From positions 1-43,479 of IMG/VR virus record IMGVR_UViG_3300025131_000090: a DNA stretch of 43,479 bases. One strand, 5' to 3'. Made by a program: the position numbers and the translations under genes. Of this stretch, positions 24,657-34,400 are shown piece by piece. The notes under the pieces are model-generated. The model was not told the DNA's origin. It searched no databases and saw nothing but the letters and a program-made list of their open reading frames with translations. Origin of the DNA: a virus. Each line of letters starts with the position of its first letter. The stretch's first letter is position 1.

Positions 24657-24802
24657 TGGATAGTTTAAAAGTAACAGGCATAAGTACAAGTTTAGGTCTA
24701 GTATACTGGACAGATTTACTTTCAGGAGTGCTAATGTGTATAATGTTTTCAGCGCAGATTTACTACCTGTATTTAAAAACCAAAAAGATAAAGGAAAAAT
24801 AA
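24656..24802 (+). CDS. Small membrane protein, 48 aa
   Basis: ATG at 24656 overlaps the previous TAA (TAATG) and the frame runs to TAA at 24802. It contains a hydrophobic stretch (LLSGVLMCIMFSAQIYYLYL) flanked by VYWTD and a Lys-rich cytoplasmic end (KTKKIKEK), giving one clear TM with positive-inside end. Candidate pinholin-like or lysis accessory protein. Confidence 0.6.
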   Translation: MDSLKVTGISTSLGLVYWTDLLSGVLMCIMFSAQIYYLYLKTKKIKEK

Positions 24803-24803
24803 T

Positions 24804-24980
24804 ATGTTAATGAAAATGGTAGCTAATGAACTTTTCTCTGATGAAACTAGAGATGAGCTAATTGATGAAATAAATAAAGCGGTTGATATTCCAATCATTT
24901 CGGAAAAGACCGAAAAAGCTATAATGGAAGCGGTTTGGAAACTAATCAAAGCTGTTCTATTGAAAAAGTTGGGAGTGTAA
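24804..24980 (+). CDS. Small helical protein, 58 aa
   Basis: Begins one base after the previous stop and ends one base before the poly-Lys gene. It reads MLMKMVANELFSDETRDELI then DEINKAVDIPIISEKTEKAI, ending WKLIKAVLLKKLGV. It is amphipathic and helical, with an acidic first half and a basic C-terminal helix. It has coding-quality composition and tight packing with neighbours. Similar small 'DEIN..VDIP..' helical proteins occur near holins; function unknown. Confidence 0.6.
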   Translation: MLMKMVANELFSDETRDELIDEINKAVDIPIISEKTEKAIMEAVWKLIKAVLLKKLGV

Positions 24981-24981
24981 A

Positions 24982-25170
24982 ATGAAAGCAATTACTACAA
25001 TCTTTTTAATCAGTATTCTTAATAGTTCTCAACCTCAGATAGTTGTATTAGAAACTACTGAAGTTGCTATGTCGGAGATTAAGAAGAAAAAGAAGAAAGG
25101 TAAGAAAATTAAGAAGAAAGGCAAGAAGAAAAAGAAAGGATTCTTTTCAAAATTCAAAGGTGCTAAATAA
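24982..25170 (+). CDS. Signal-anchor plus poly-lysine peptide, 62 aa
   Basis: The N-terminus MKAITTIFLISILNSSQPQI looks like a signal peptide or short anchor. It is followed by an acidic linker (VVLETTEVAMSEI), then 29 residues with 19 lysines and Gly spacers, ending GFFSKFKGAK. The 25079-25140 DNA is almost pure purine. Translation start has GGGAG about 7 bases upstream. An exported polycation could disrupt the outer membrane, as proposed for the phage disruptins, or bind lipid A or DNA. This is inferred from composition. It could also be a virion DNA-binding peptide. Confidence 0.6.
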   Translation: MKAITTIFLISILNSSQPQIVVLETTEVAMSEIKKKKKKGKKIKKKGKKKKKGFFSKFKGAK

Positions 25171-25171
25171 T

Positions 25172-25318
25172 ATGCCAGCAATAAAGAAACAACCTAAGAA
25201 GGTTAAGAAGTCTGATAATACGTCAGAAAACCTTAACAAAGCTGTCACATTCCTTCTTGATGAATTAGATACCATAAGAGCTAAAGTTGATAAAATGGCA
25301 GGTAGAATGGGATTGTAA
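25172..25318 (+). CDS. Small basic/helical protein, 48 aa
   Basis: ATG at 25172 follows the previous TAA by one base. Lys-rich first 15 residues (MPAIKKQPKKVKKSD), then a helix (LNKAVTFLLDELDTIRAKVD) and a short end KMAGRMGL. It is coupled by TAATG to the next gene. It resembles the tail-less half of coiled-coil miniproteins. Function unknown. Confidence 0.55.
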   Translation: MPAIKKQPKKVKKSDNTSENLNKAVTFLLDELDTIRAKVDKMAGRMGL

Positions 25319-25545
25319 TGGCTGATGTCATTGGATTATCCGATGTATCTACACCAGATACAGGTAAAGGAAGTCAATTAAAAACAGGTGGAAGGAGAAA
25401 ACATAATATGCCGAGTAAATCTAAAAGATTAATAGCATGTATGAAAAAGGCAAAAGGAAATGCTAGTAAAGTAAAAGCTTGTAAAATACAATTCGCAGCT
25501 CAAACTAATACAGCGAAACAACATGGTTGGAAACCAAAGGGGTAG
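25318..25545 (+). CDS. Small Lys/Cys protein, 75 aa
   Basis: Start overlaps the previous stop. The first 25 residues are polar (DVSTPDTGKGSQLKTGGRRK). The core, LIACMKKAKGNASKVKACKI followed by QFAAQTN, has two cysteines 14 apart. It ends HGWKPKG. It looks like a small basic nucleic-acid- or virion-binding protein; no family named. Confidence 0.6.
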   Translation: MADVIGLSDVSTPDTGKGSQLKTGGRRKHNMPSKSKRLIACMKKAKGNASKVKACKIQFAAQTNTAKQHGWKPKG

Positions 25546-25547
25546 AT

Positions 25548-25718
25548 ATGCCGGGTGAAGAAAAATGTAAAGGATGGAAAAAGATGGGGTATGGAAGTTT
25601 TAAAGATTGTAGAGATTATAAAAAAATCAAGCAAAGTCTTTATCCTACATCTGAAAGTATAAAAGAAATGAAAAAAGGTAAAGTAAAAAGTAAATATACA
25701 CGATATAAAGGTAAATAA
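25548..25718 (+). CDS. Small basic protein, 56 aa
   Basis: I use the ATG at 25548, just after the previous TAG; an upstream in-frame ATG at 25527 inside the previous gene is less likely. Two cysteines (EKCKGWKKMGYGSFKDCRDY) and a basic tail (KKGKVKSKYTRYKGK). Coupled by TAATG to the next gene. Function unknown. Confidence 0.55.
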   Translation: MPGEEKCKGWKKMGYGSFKDCRDYKKIKQSLYPTSESIKEMKKGKVKSKYTRYKGK

Positions 25719-25894
25719 TGTCTAAGCGAGTAGATTTATTTGGGCATGATAAAGGGGTTGGTGATACTATCAGCCGTGTAATTAAAACTGTCACTCGTGG
25801 CAAAATAGAGGAGTGTGGAGGATGCCAGAAGCGTCGAGATACATTGAACAAGATAATTCCTTACAGGAACAACGAGAAGAAGCGTTACGAGTAA
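25718..25894 (+). CDS. Small CGGC-motif protein, 58 aa
   Basis: Reads MSKRVDLFGHDKGVGDTISR, then VIKTVTRGKIEECGGC and QKRRDTLNKIIPY. The pattern 'GxGDTI...CxxCxxRxxxLNxxxPY' is one I know from many short phage and bacteroidete proteins; two Cys pairs may bind metal with partner residues. Function unknown. Its final 73 bases overlap the next gene in another frame. Confidence 0.55.
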   Translation: MSKRVDLFGHDKGVGDTISRVIKTVTRGKIEECGGCQKRRDTLNKIIPYRNNEKKRYE

Positions 25895-26049
25895 AAGACG
25901 GTGGTTCTATAGAGGGAGTTGAAGGTGGACTACGATTAGACGTATTCGACCATGATGACCCTGAAGATTTACAATGCATTTGTGATTTACCTGAAAATGC
26001 ACAAGACTACATTATACAAGATATAGAGTACGAAGACTCTAATGCCTAA
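25822..26049 (+). CDS. Acidic protein, 75 aa, overlapping start
   Basis: ATG at 25822 preceded closely by GGAG; an in-frame GTG at 25813 is an alternative start. The first third overlaps the CGGC protein in another frame. It is strongly acidic, with Gly/Glu in the middle and two cysteines (DLQCICDLPENAQDYIIQDI). It ends 8 bases inside the tail protein gene. Function unknown; the acidic charge contrasts sharply with the basic miniproteins just upstream. Confidence 0.5.
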   Translation: MPEASRYIEQDNSLQEQREEALRVKDGGSIEGVEGGLRLDVFDHDDPEDLQCICDLPENAQDYIIQDIEYEDSNA

Positions 26050-28624
26050 ACAGATTATAGAAATTAACCCTTTCCATGGTGGTCTTAATAACAATGGAGA
26101 CCCAAGAGATATAAGAGTAGAAGAACTATCTCAAGCCCAAGATATAATGGTAGATGAGATAGGTAAAGTACGAACAATGGGCAGTCATGTTGCTCATGAT
26201 GCTGGTTCTAAATCAGTAACTATTACTGAAGGTCATGGTTTATTTTATTTTTCACATGATAGACTGGGAGCTCAAGATGCTCCCGCAGCTGGTAATGCGA
26301 CTGGTGACGATTATTTAGCATTAGCTAATTCAGACGCAGGTGCAGATATTGAGATATATTCTAATGAAGATACTAGTTGGAGCTCAGGCGCTAGAATAGT
26401 ATTAGGAGATGGCACCAGCGATGCGGGTATGAAAGCTGTTTATTATTACGCTGATGGTAATTTAAGAGTAGGGGATGGAGCTTTTGGGTCAGATAAAAGA
26501 GTACAATGGTATGGATATATAAATAGACAGTTTTACGGAGATGGTTCGACTGGGTATGGTACTGGAGATGCGGATAATGGATGGATTGTAAATACATGGC
26601 ACACTGGGAATGCTAGTTTAGAACCATTAAAAGCTCAAAGAGTTATGGGGTTTTTTGGGGCAAGTCAGTCCCCAGATACTACAGAACCAGTAACAATAGA
26701 CGTTGATGGTGGTTCTTTATCTTATAGGGATTGCTCTGGAGATGCTAAGCCAAAAAGTGAAGATGATACAGTTAAGTTAAAAGTAACTTGGAGTGCTGCT
26801 GCTGATAGTGTTACAGATGCTTCTGACACGACAGGTGGTTTTACTTATTTTTGTTCAGCAGGCGATACCTTAATTTTTCATGGTTCAACAGCTAATGATA
26901 AGGTTATGTTTACAGTTAAACTTGTTACTACTACTGTTATATTTTTTAATGAAGCTGTTACTGGGAGTGAAGCTGATGATACTCCATTTTGTTATAATCT
27001 TTCAAAAAGCTTATGGTTTAATTCAGAGTATCCAAATTTTGAATTTGCACTAAGTACTTTATATGATGATGAAAAACAAGAATCTCCTCTTTTTATTTGT
27101 GAAGATATATATTGTAATTACGATGGGAATTTTATTGATAAAACTGGAGCTAGTGGGGGAGCTGGTTCAACAGCATCCTCATTAACTCCTCATGATATTG
27201 TAAGGGCTAGTAATGGTTTTGGAAAATTAAAAATAGATTTTCATACTTTTGCAAATTTTACTGGTGATTCTACCGATGGGTCAACTGGGTTACACGATGT
27301 TAGCCCCCGAGTTTCTGGTTTTAAGATATATATGAGAAGGGAGGGTCAAACTACTTGGTATTTGCAATCTGAAATAGATATAACCAAAGGTGGTAAATGG
27401 TTTGAAAGAGGCGGTTATAATATGTGGGATGTTTCTGAAGAAATTTCCAACGCCGCTCACTGTGAAGGAGAATACACAGAGTCTATGAGGCAAATTGAGA
27501 CTTATGAAACTGAGACTGGATATGACCAAGAGAATCCCAATATTGGATTTAATGCAGATGGGTTAGGGTTTAAAACTGCTGTTGTAGCAAATAGAAGAGC
27601 TTATGTGGGTAATGTTTCTATTAAAGATGAGTCTGGGATAGTTCATGTTAAACCAGATGCTATTTTAAAGTCTCGTGTTAATTCGTTTGATGCATTTTCA
27701 ATAAGAGATATAATTGAAGCTACAGTTAATGATGGTAGTGATATAGTTAAACTTGAAGAATATGCGGATAGATTGCTTGAATTTAAAAAAGATAAAATGA
27801 CTTTAATTAATATATCCCAAAGTGTAGAATTTTTAGAAGATACATTTATGCATAAAGGAGTTGCTGTTCCATCCGCTACTTGCAAGACAGATTATGGAGT
27901 TGCTTGGGTGAATGAGAATGGTTGCTATTTATATGATGGTAAACAAGTAAATGATTTACTTGAGAAAGGAGGGATGCAAATTATTAAAGAAAGTGAATGG
28001 CGTTCTTTTATTGGAACCACTCCTATGATTGGGTATCTTCCTAAGAAAAGACAACTAATTGTAGCTAAATCAGCTGGTACTGGGTCAGGTAATGGTGATA
28101 TTTATCTATATGATTTAGTTACTAAAAGCTGGGTACAAGGTGATTCAAAGCTAACAGATAACCAAATACAAACAAACTTTATTACAGATTGGAATGGGGA
28201 TTTAGTACACGCTCATACAAGCACCACTGGTACTGTAGTTAAATGGGATGATGCATCAGCTGCTACTTCTAATTTATTATTTGCTACAAAAGATATGACA
28301 TTTGGTCAACCGGGACAAAGAAAGAAACTTCATAAAGTTTATATTACATACAAGGGAGATGCTAGTTCTTTAGTAGTTAAGTATGCTATTGATGGTGAAA
28401 CAGATTCAAGTGATTTTCTACAATTTAATAGCACTGATACTCCTTTAGCTGATAAAAGTTCTGCTGAAAATTTAGAGTCTTGGCATCTTGCAGAATTAAA
28501 ACCTACTACATCATCTGATGCTAATAATCTCTATAGTGCAAAATTCCATTTAAGTGGCACTGCTGGTGCTGGTTTTGAGATTAATGATATTAATGTAGTA
28601 TTTAGGATGAAAAATATAAAATGA
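26042..28624 (+). CDS. Tail nozzle / tail tubular-type protein
   Basis: An 860-residue protein. It opens with NPFHGGLNNNGDPRDIRVEE, a signature of tail proteins in marine podoviruses ('...GGLN...DPRDI...ELSxAxDxMVDEIGKIR'). Much of the sequence is beta, with repeated YFSHDR-, GNGDIYLYDLVTKSW-type blades that suggest a propeller. The C-terminus is KFHLSGTAGAGFEINDINVV, a typical terminal beta domain. It probably forms the tube below the portal-adaptor stack in a short tail. It overlaps both neighbours by 4-8 bases. Confidence 0.72.
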   Translation: MPKQIIEINPFHGGLNNNGDPRDIRVEELSQAQDIMVDEIGKVRTMGSHVAHDAGSKSVTITEGHGLFYFSHDRLGAQDAPAAGNATGDDYLALANSDAGADIEIYSNEDTSWSSGARIVLGDGTSDAGMKAVYYYADGNLRVGDGAFGSDKRVQWYGYINRQFYGDGSTGYGTGDADNGWIVNTWHTGNASLEPLKAQRVMGFFGASQSPDTTEPVTIDVDGGSLSYRDCSGDAKPKSEDDTVKLKVTWSAAADSVTDASDTTGGFTYFCSAGDTLIFHGSTANDKVMFTVKLVTTTVIFFNEAVTGSEADDTPFCYNLSKSLWFNSEYPNFEFALSTLYDDEKQESPLFICEDIYCNYDGNFIDKTGASGGAGSTASSLTPHDIVRASNGFGKLKIDFHTFANFTGDSTDGSTGLHDVSPRVSGFKIYMRREGQTTWYLQSEIDITKGGKWFERGGYNMWDVSEEISNAAHCEGEYTESMRQIETYETETGYDQENPNIGFNADGLGFKTAVVANRRAYVGNVSIKDESGIVHVKPDAILKSRVNSFDAFSIRDIIEATVNDGSDIVKLEEYADRLLEFKKDKMTLINISQSVEFLEDTFMHKGVAVPSATCKTDYGVAWVNENGCYLYDGKQVNDLLEKGGMQIIKESEWRSFIGTTPMIGYLPKKRQLIVAKSAGTGSGNGDIYLYDLVTKSWVQGDSKLTDNQIQTNFITDWNGDLVHAHTSTTGTVVKWDDASAATSNLLFATKDMTFGQPGQRKKLHKVYITYKGDASSLVVKYAIDGETDSSDFLQFNSTDTPLADKSSAENLESWHLAELKPTTSSDANNLYSAKFHLSGTAGAGFEINDINVVFRMKNIK

Positions 28625-28803
28625 CAAGACAAGAAAGAATTGCTTTACATAAAAAGCAAGAAAGATTACAAGTTAAAACTGGTTCTCCAACTACAAATGA
28701 TTTAAAAGAAGGAGTTCCAGAATTAAGAAAAACATCGGAAGGCGTTGTTGAATATGTTAAACATAACAATGTCTTATATAAAAAACTATTAGATAAAGCA
28801 TAG
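28621..28803 (+). CDS. Small basic helical protein, 60 aa
   Basis: ATGA overlap with the tail gene. The N-terminal helix MTRQERIALHKKQERLQVKT is followed by a Pro/Glu segment (NDLKEGVPELRKTSEGVVEY) and a basic end KKLLDKA. The pattern 'GxPxLRxTxEGVxEYVKxNNxLYKxxL' matches small proteins that follow tail genes in marine phages. Probably virion-associated; role unknown. Confidence 0.6.
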   Translation: MTRQERIALHKKQERLQVKTGSPTTNDLKEGVPELRKTSEGVVEYVKHNNVLYKKLLDKA

Positions 28804-28824
28804 CATTGTTGGTAAATTAGTAAT

Positions 28825-29478
28825 ATGGCAAAGAGTCTCTATTCAGCTTATACCGCTGCTGGCAAATCAGCTGGTCAGTACAAAGCAAGTTTAACTGAAA
28901 CATTTAATTGGGCGGATAAGTTTGACTTTATTGGCAAAGAAACTGCTTGGGAAGAAGAGAAGACATCGAGAAAAGTAAAAGCTATTGGTGATACACTAGA
29001 GCTTGTTAGTACTATTGGTGGAGGACTTGCGGATAAAGAAAAATTTGAAGGAAAATTAGGAGCTATGGAAAGTGCTAAAACCTCGGAGGGCTCCCTGAAA
29101 TATGGAAAGTTACAGCCAGATACAAGAAGCTTTGGACAAAAATCATGGGATTATTTCTCTGGCAAAGAACAAACATATACTTTTGGAGAAGGCGACTCTG
29201 CTAAAACATTTAGTAGAGCTGGGGTTGAGACTAAAGGAGCACTGTTGCTAGGTGAGAGTATGTATGACGAATGGTTTAATCAACAAGAAGGTGGAATGAC
29301 TACAGAGCCTATAAAGGAAACAAAATTTGAGGGAATGCCAAAATTTGAGATGCCAAAATTCGGTCAAAATTTTCCTAGTGGATTTTCTAAGATAGGTAAT
29401 CAACCAACTAATACGAATACAGGTGATAATTTTTGGTTTACAGATGAAGAATCAGCTGACATAAAGAATTGGCAATAA
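28825..29478 (+). CDS. Probable internal virion protein, 217 aa
   Basis: No clear ribosome binding site is seen. It has Lys/Gly-rich helical segments (SLYSAYTAAGKSAGQYKASL; TLELVSTIGGGLADKEKF) and a polar C-terminal half with repeated MPKFEMPKFGQNFPSGF. First of three helical genes before the giant, which together resemble the ejection-protein block of podoviruses. Confidence 0.5.
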   Translation: MAKSLYSAYTAAGKSAGQYKASLTETFNWADKFDFIGKETAWEEEKTSRKVKAIGDTLELVSTIGGGLADKEKFEGKLGAMESAKTSEGSLKYGKLQPDTRSFGQKSWDYFSGKEQTYTFGEGDSAKTFSRAGVETKGALLLGESMYDEWFNQQEGGMTTEPIKETKFEGMPKFEMPKFGQNFPSGFSKIGNQPTNTNTGDNFWFTDEESADIKNWQ

Positions 29479-29484
29479 AAATAA

Positions 29485-30327
29485 ATGAGAAACACATTAG
29501 CAAATAAACATTTATCAGAAGCTGCTTTAGGTCGATATGGAGATACTGAAATGTATAAGACTTCTCCATCTGGGCCGGGTAAAGGCAGAGAATGGCATGT
29601 GAATAAAGAAGAAAAAGCTTTAATGAATATGTATGGGTCTGAAGGTGAAAAGCTTGTAGATGCAGTAGGTTCTGGTACAATAAACCCTTATACGGGTAAA
29701 GAAGAAAAGTTTGTTATAACAGCTGGGGTATTAACTGCTATTGCGGCTATTGGTAGTGTTGCTTTAGGGGCATATGAAGGTTGGAAGTCTGGTAGTACTC
29801 AGGAGACTGCCGCAAATAAGAAAATAGAAGCAGCCACATCTGGCATTGCCTCTACTGAAGAAGCCCAAAAAAAATTAGAAGAATCTATTGGAGCTAAAAA
29901 AGAAGTTTATCAATTAGAATTTGAAAAAGCTAACCAAGATTTAAGTCGACAAGCTGGGTATGCTTCTGAGAAATCAAGAGAACAACATGATTCATTAGAG
30001 GCTAAAACTGGAATGGCAACTTCTGGTACCGTTGCTAGAGCTGAAGAAAAATCAAGAGAGCGTCTAGGAGCTGAGACAAAAAGTAGAACTGAAGATTTGA
30101 TTTCCCAGCTTGGGAGAAACATGGGTGGCCTTATGGAAGAATATGAATCAGAAAAAGCAAGGCTTAAGTCTGAGAAAGAAAAGTTTCAAAGAGAGGCAGA
30201 CCTCGCTGAAGAACAATCTGAAGCTTGGTACTTAGGAAAGAATGTTAAAAAAGCACATAACTGGACAATGGGTAAATACAAAGGAGCTTTTGATAAAGCT
30301 AAGGGTATGACAGCTTGGGGACAGTAA
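29485..30327 (+). CDS. Internal virion (ejection) protein with membrane segment and coiled coil
   Basis: A 280-residue protein. The N-terminal segment MYGSEGEKLVDAVGSGTINP is a recognisable pattern in phage internal proteins ('...GEGxxxVxxIGSGTINPxTG'). A hydrophobic helix at about 72-94 (FVITAGVLTAIAAIGSVALG) is followed by a coiled coil (SGIASTEEAQKKLEESIGAK; TEDLISQLGRNMGGLMEEYE). A T7 gp14-like role at the membrane during DNA entry is plausible. Confidence 0.55.
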   Translation: MRNTLANKHLSEAALGRYGDTEMYKTSPSGPGKGREWHVNKEEKALMNMYGSEGEKLVDAVGSGTINPYTGKEEKFVITAGVLTAIAAIGSVALGAYEGWKSGSTQETAANKKIEAATSGIASTEEAQKKLEESIGAKKEVYQLEFEKANQDLSRQAGYASEKSREQHDSLEAKTGMATSGTVARAEEKSRERLGAETKSRTEDLISQLGRNMGGLMEEYESEKARLKSEKEKFQREADLAEEQSEAWYLGKNVKKAHNWTMGKYKGAFDKAKGMTAWGQ

Positions 30328-30348
30328 TCTTATAAATGGTAATAAATA

Positions 30349-31419
30349 ATGAGTCAAGCACTACAAGCATTAAATAGGATATTACAATATCAGCAGCAAC
30401 GTGATAGGGACGATGTCCAAGAAGCATTACAATTGATGCAATTTGCACAATCATCAAAATTAGCTGAAGCTCAGTTAACTCAACAAAAAAGAGCCGCTGA
30501 TATACAAGTATTTGGTCAATCTCTTGATTTAGTTAGAAAAGAGAATCAACAAATGAAATTGAGCAGTGCATCAAAATTTCTACAGGATTCTGGTTTATCT
30601 GCGATATACAGCAAATACAAAGATGAAGACAATGGAATAAGAAAGGCTGTACAAGAATTAGCTGGTAAAGAAGGATTCTTTAAGGATACTAAGACAGGAG
30701 TAGACGAAAGAATAGCGGAAGATTTAATATTAGCCACTTGGTCTTCTTATGAAGCGCAAGACCCCGGTTCTATTATAGATATAGCTTCTAGATTGCATAA
30801 TTTAGACGATAAGGAAGCCGCACAAAGTTCTTATAATAAAAAATTACTTAGCTCTTTTAAGGCTATGGGTATTTTTAGCAGTCAATATGACTTAGATGAG
30901 CAGCTATCTAATTTCAAAACAATGAAAGATACCATTGACAATGAAACGATGGTTAGAAAAGAAATTGGAGAGTTCACAAAAGGTGAGTATGAAATACAAA
31001 GAAATTTTAAATTTGTTGATAAAGTTTTAAACAGAATTGAAATAGAAGGACTTACTCCTAGAGGTTTGAAGACAGAAGTGGACGATATGACTGGTATTCT
31101 CCCACCAGACAAAGTTGTAGCTTATTATCAAAATAAAGAAGCAGATATTGAAGAAAATATATCAGTTAAAGAAGAAGCATTGTTAGCGACTAAAGACGCA
31201 AAAGCTAATATTGCTTTCATGCTTAAACATGGGATGGAAGTTTCAGAAGAACAAATAGCATCAGCAGGTACACCAGAAGCGCAATTTGAAATTGAGAGTC
31301 AATTATCTGAAGAATATGAAAACTTAAGAGTAGCTAAATTGAAAACACAAAAAGTTAAAAGTAGCATACAATCTGATATTGAAGAAAAGTATCCCGGTTC
31401 TTATGATTATGGATTTTAA
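30349..31419 (+). CDS. Helical internal virion protein, 356 aa
   Basis: Gln-rich coiled-coil start (LQALNRILQYQQQRDRDDVQ) then long charged helices. No TM or enzymatic motifs. It ends DIEEKYPGSYDYGF six bases before the giant gene. All-helical composition and place next to the giant suggest a component of the internal core that is ejected with it. Confidence 0.5.
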   Translation: MSQALQALNRILQYQQQRDRDDVQEALQLMQFAQSSKLAEAQLTQQKRAADIQVFGQSLDLVRKENQQMKLSSASKFLQDSGLSAIYSKYKDEDNGIRKAVQELAGKEGFFKDTKTGVDERIAEDLILATWSSYEAQDPGSIIDIASRLHNLDDKEAAQSSYNKKLLSSFKAMGIFSSQYDLDEQLSNFKTMKDTIDNETMVRKEIGEFTKGEYEIQRNFKFVDKVLNRIEIEGLTPRGLKTEVDDMTGILPPDKVVAYYQNKEADIEENISVKEEALLATKDAKANIAFMLKHGMEVSEEQIASAGTPEAQFEIESQLSEEYENLRVAKLKTQKVKSSIQSDIEEKYPGSYDYGF

Positions 31420-31425
31420 TAATCA

Positions 31426-34400
31426 ATGGCTGATTCATTAACAGATAAATATATTGCAGATTTAGAAAGAAAAATTCGAGAAAGAAATCAATCTAAATCT
31501 CCTTCTTTAAACCAACCCCAACAACAAGGCGTAAGCCTTTATGAGCAACTCTCTTCTGAGTTTGTACAAGAACCCGATATAGTTAATAATAAAAAATCTG
31601 GAGCATTACATGGTGTAGGTGCATTAATGTGGAACGCTTTAGACAGCGCCTTAATTGGAGTCCCCGGTTTGGCATATGAAAAAGCCACTGGAGAAGACAG
31701 ACCTTATAGATTGGCAATAGAAGGAGAGAGTGATGTTGAAGGATTAGCAACTTTTGGAGCTGCGGTTGGGCAAGCAGCTGGATTTTTAGTACCTATGGGA
31801 TGGATTGGTAAAGGTGCGAGAGCAGTTGTTTCAGCTACAAATAAAGCTGGGACTGCAAGAATGATAGGGCATGCTTCTACGAAAGGAGCTCAGGCGGCTA
31901 AAGGGTTTGGTTTAAGTAAAGAAGTCGCTCAAAAAGCAATTTCAAAAGGACTGAACGACTCTAAGCTAAAAGGCCCAATAGGCCCATTGTCAAAATATGA
32001 ATTAAGTTTTGAAAAAATGGATGAAGTTCAAGGCACATTAAGGTCTTCTATTTTTGATTCAATGGCGAGAGAATTTGGAGCTGACTCACCTAATAAAGTA
32101 AGGGAATTACATAAAATAGCTGACGTAGCTACAAATGCTTTAAAAGACAATGGTGTACATATAAACAATGTAAGTAAAGTTGTTGAGAAAGCATTGAACT
32201 CTACGTTTAGTGTCTCAAATCAAAGCAAACTTACATCCTATGTTGCGAGAGCGGCTGAGCAAGCAGTCACTTTTGGAACTTATAATTTATTGTATGACGG
32301 TTTCCAATCAATAGCTGGTGAAAAAGACTTTGACCCTGTGGGTGATGTTACTTCAGCTTTAATATTCTCATCAATACTTCCTGCTATAGATTTGATTGGA
32401 GGAGGCGGAAAAGTCCATGTGATGAGGCAAGCTAAGAATTTATTTAAAACTACTAGAGATGTAAAGAAAAGAGTTAGAACGGGATTTTATGATGACCTTA
32501 GCGAGAAAGAAGTTAATGGTTTACTAAGAATTTTATCTAGAGATAATTATCTTGAAGATACTTTAAAAGCAAAAGCCACTTCTTATGTCTCCAATACAGA
32601 TACTATGATACCGAAAAAGAAAGCTTTAAAATATTTGAAAGAGATATATGCTAAAGCTGACATTGATAGTATGTGGGGAGCTTTTAGAAAAGAAGCAAAG
32701 GATGATTTTACAGCTTCGCTTGGGAGGATGTTTGTTGGAGGTTTAATATTTGATTTAAATGTTATGCTTGATTATAATTTAATTAGGGCTTTGCCGGGTG
32801 ATGAGATATTATCTCACATGCTTGTTGGGGCCGCAATGTCTAAAATTCATAGACCACTACACAATGAACCATTTCGGAATTTAACTAATTTTGATAAAAG
32901 AGTTAGGGCTTTAGAATACTTTGGATTAGATGCTAAATCCATGGAACATTATGGAATGTCTTTTGGAACAGATGTAGATATGGGAGCTACTTATTCTGGT
33001 TTATTAGAAAATGAAAACGTAAAACAAATAGAAAATATATTTGAAACAGATGAGCATAGACAACAACAAACTGGAAAAAACAAGAAAGGTGAACAAGTCG
33101 ATGTTGGAAAACCTGTCGCTGATAGAGATAATATAACAAGAAAACATCAACTTGCTTTATATGGACATGAATTATATAAAATGGTTGCTCTTACTAGAAA
33201 TATTTCTGACCCAAGAGCTGATGATAGTCACATAAGATTAGAAAATTTAACTGAAAATCAAATAGCAAACATAGCTTCAAAGCTTTCTGAAATTGATGTT
33301 TTTATAAATAAAAAGAGTCAAGATGATGGAAAAACAGAAAAGCTTTCAATCCATAACTTTGATGATTTTCAAGAATATACATCTGGAGTTGCTTTAGAAA
33401 ATATAGCCATAGAACATCTTAAAGCTATAAAAGATATAGCTGATTTTGAGGGGATGAATTTAAAATATGAACCTGTAGATGCATTTAGTATAGACAAACC
33501 TTTTAGATTAGGTTCCTTAGATGATGTGATGGCTTCTCTTGAAAATAAAAGAACTAAACCAGAAAATCTACCATTACGTGAGCTTCATAATATTATTGCA
33601 GAATTAAAAAATGCTGAGTTAATAGAGACATACAAAGAAACATCTGACCAAAGGAAACAATTAGAAAATATAGAAAATATAGAAAATGTAGAAAAATATA
33701 TAAATGAAAGATTGCAAGTTTTAAATGACAAAATAATTTTAACAAATTATGGTGAGAACTACCATAGTATGGGAAAAAAATATGATTTTATAGATAATCC
33801 ATGGTTAAGTGAAGTTAAAAATTATAAAAATGTCAAAAAAAGAAATTCATTATTTCATATAGCTGAAGGGAGTCTTCATAGATTAAACGAATCACAAAGA
33901 GACCTTTTTAATATATTGCAAGAACAATTTGGAAATAAAGTTCCTAAAATATCTGAAGGCGAAACAGTTAGAGTTGAGCTTCCTACAGATATTAAAGATT
34001 CTGATAAAAAGAAAATATTAGACCCATATAATGATGAAGGATTAATTAGTGTTCAAAATCAATTAAATCATTTAGCAAGAATTTGGGGGACTGGAGGTCA
34101 AAAGTCTACAGGAGATTTGCAAGTAGCGAAAGATGGAGTTGTTCCGTGGGAAGATGCTCTATCAATTATTAAGAAATTTAATAATCAAGGGTATGTCATT
34201 ACAAAAGAAATGGCAGATTTCCAACAAAGATGGCATTATGCTAGAATACTTAGGTCTCCGCATATTACTCCAAGACATATTGCTATTATAGAAAGTATGA
34301 AAGAATCTGGTTTTGCAAATTTAAAACCAAGAGATGGTGTAAATAGTGTTCTTGAAATTCCAAATAGAGATGCAATTAAAAGGGGTTTGGTTGATGATAA

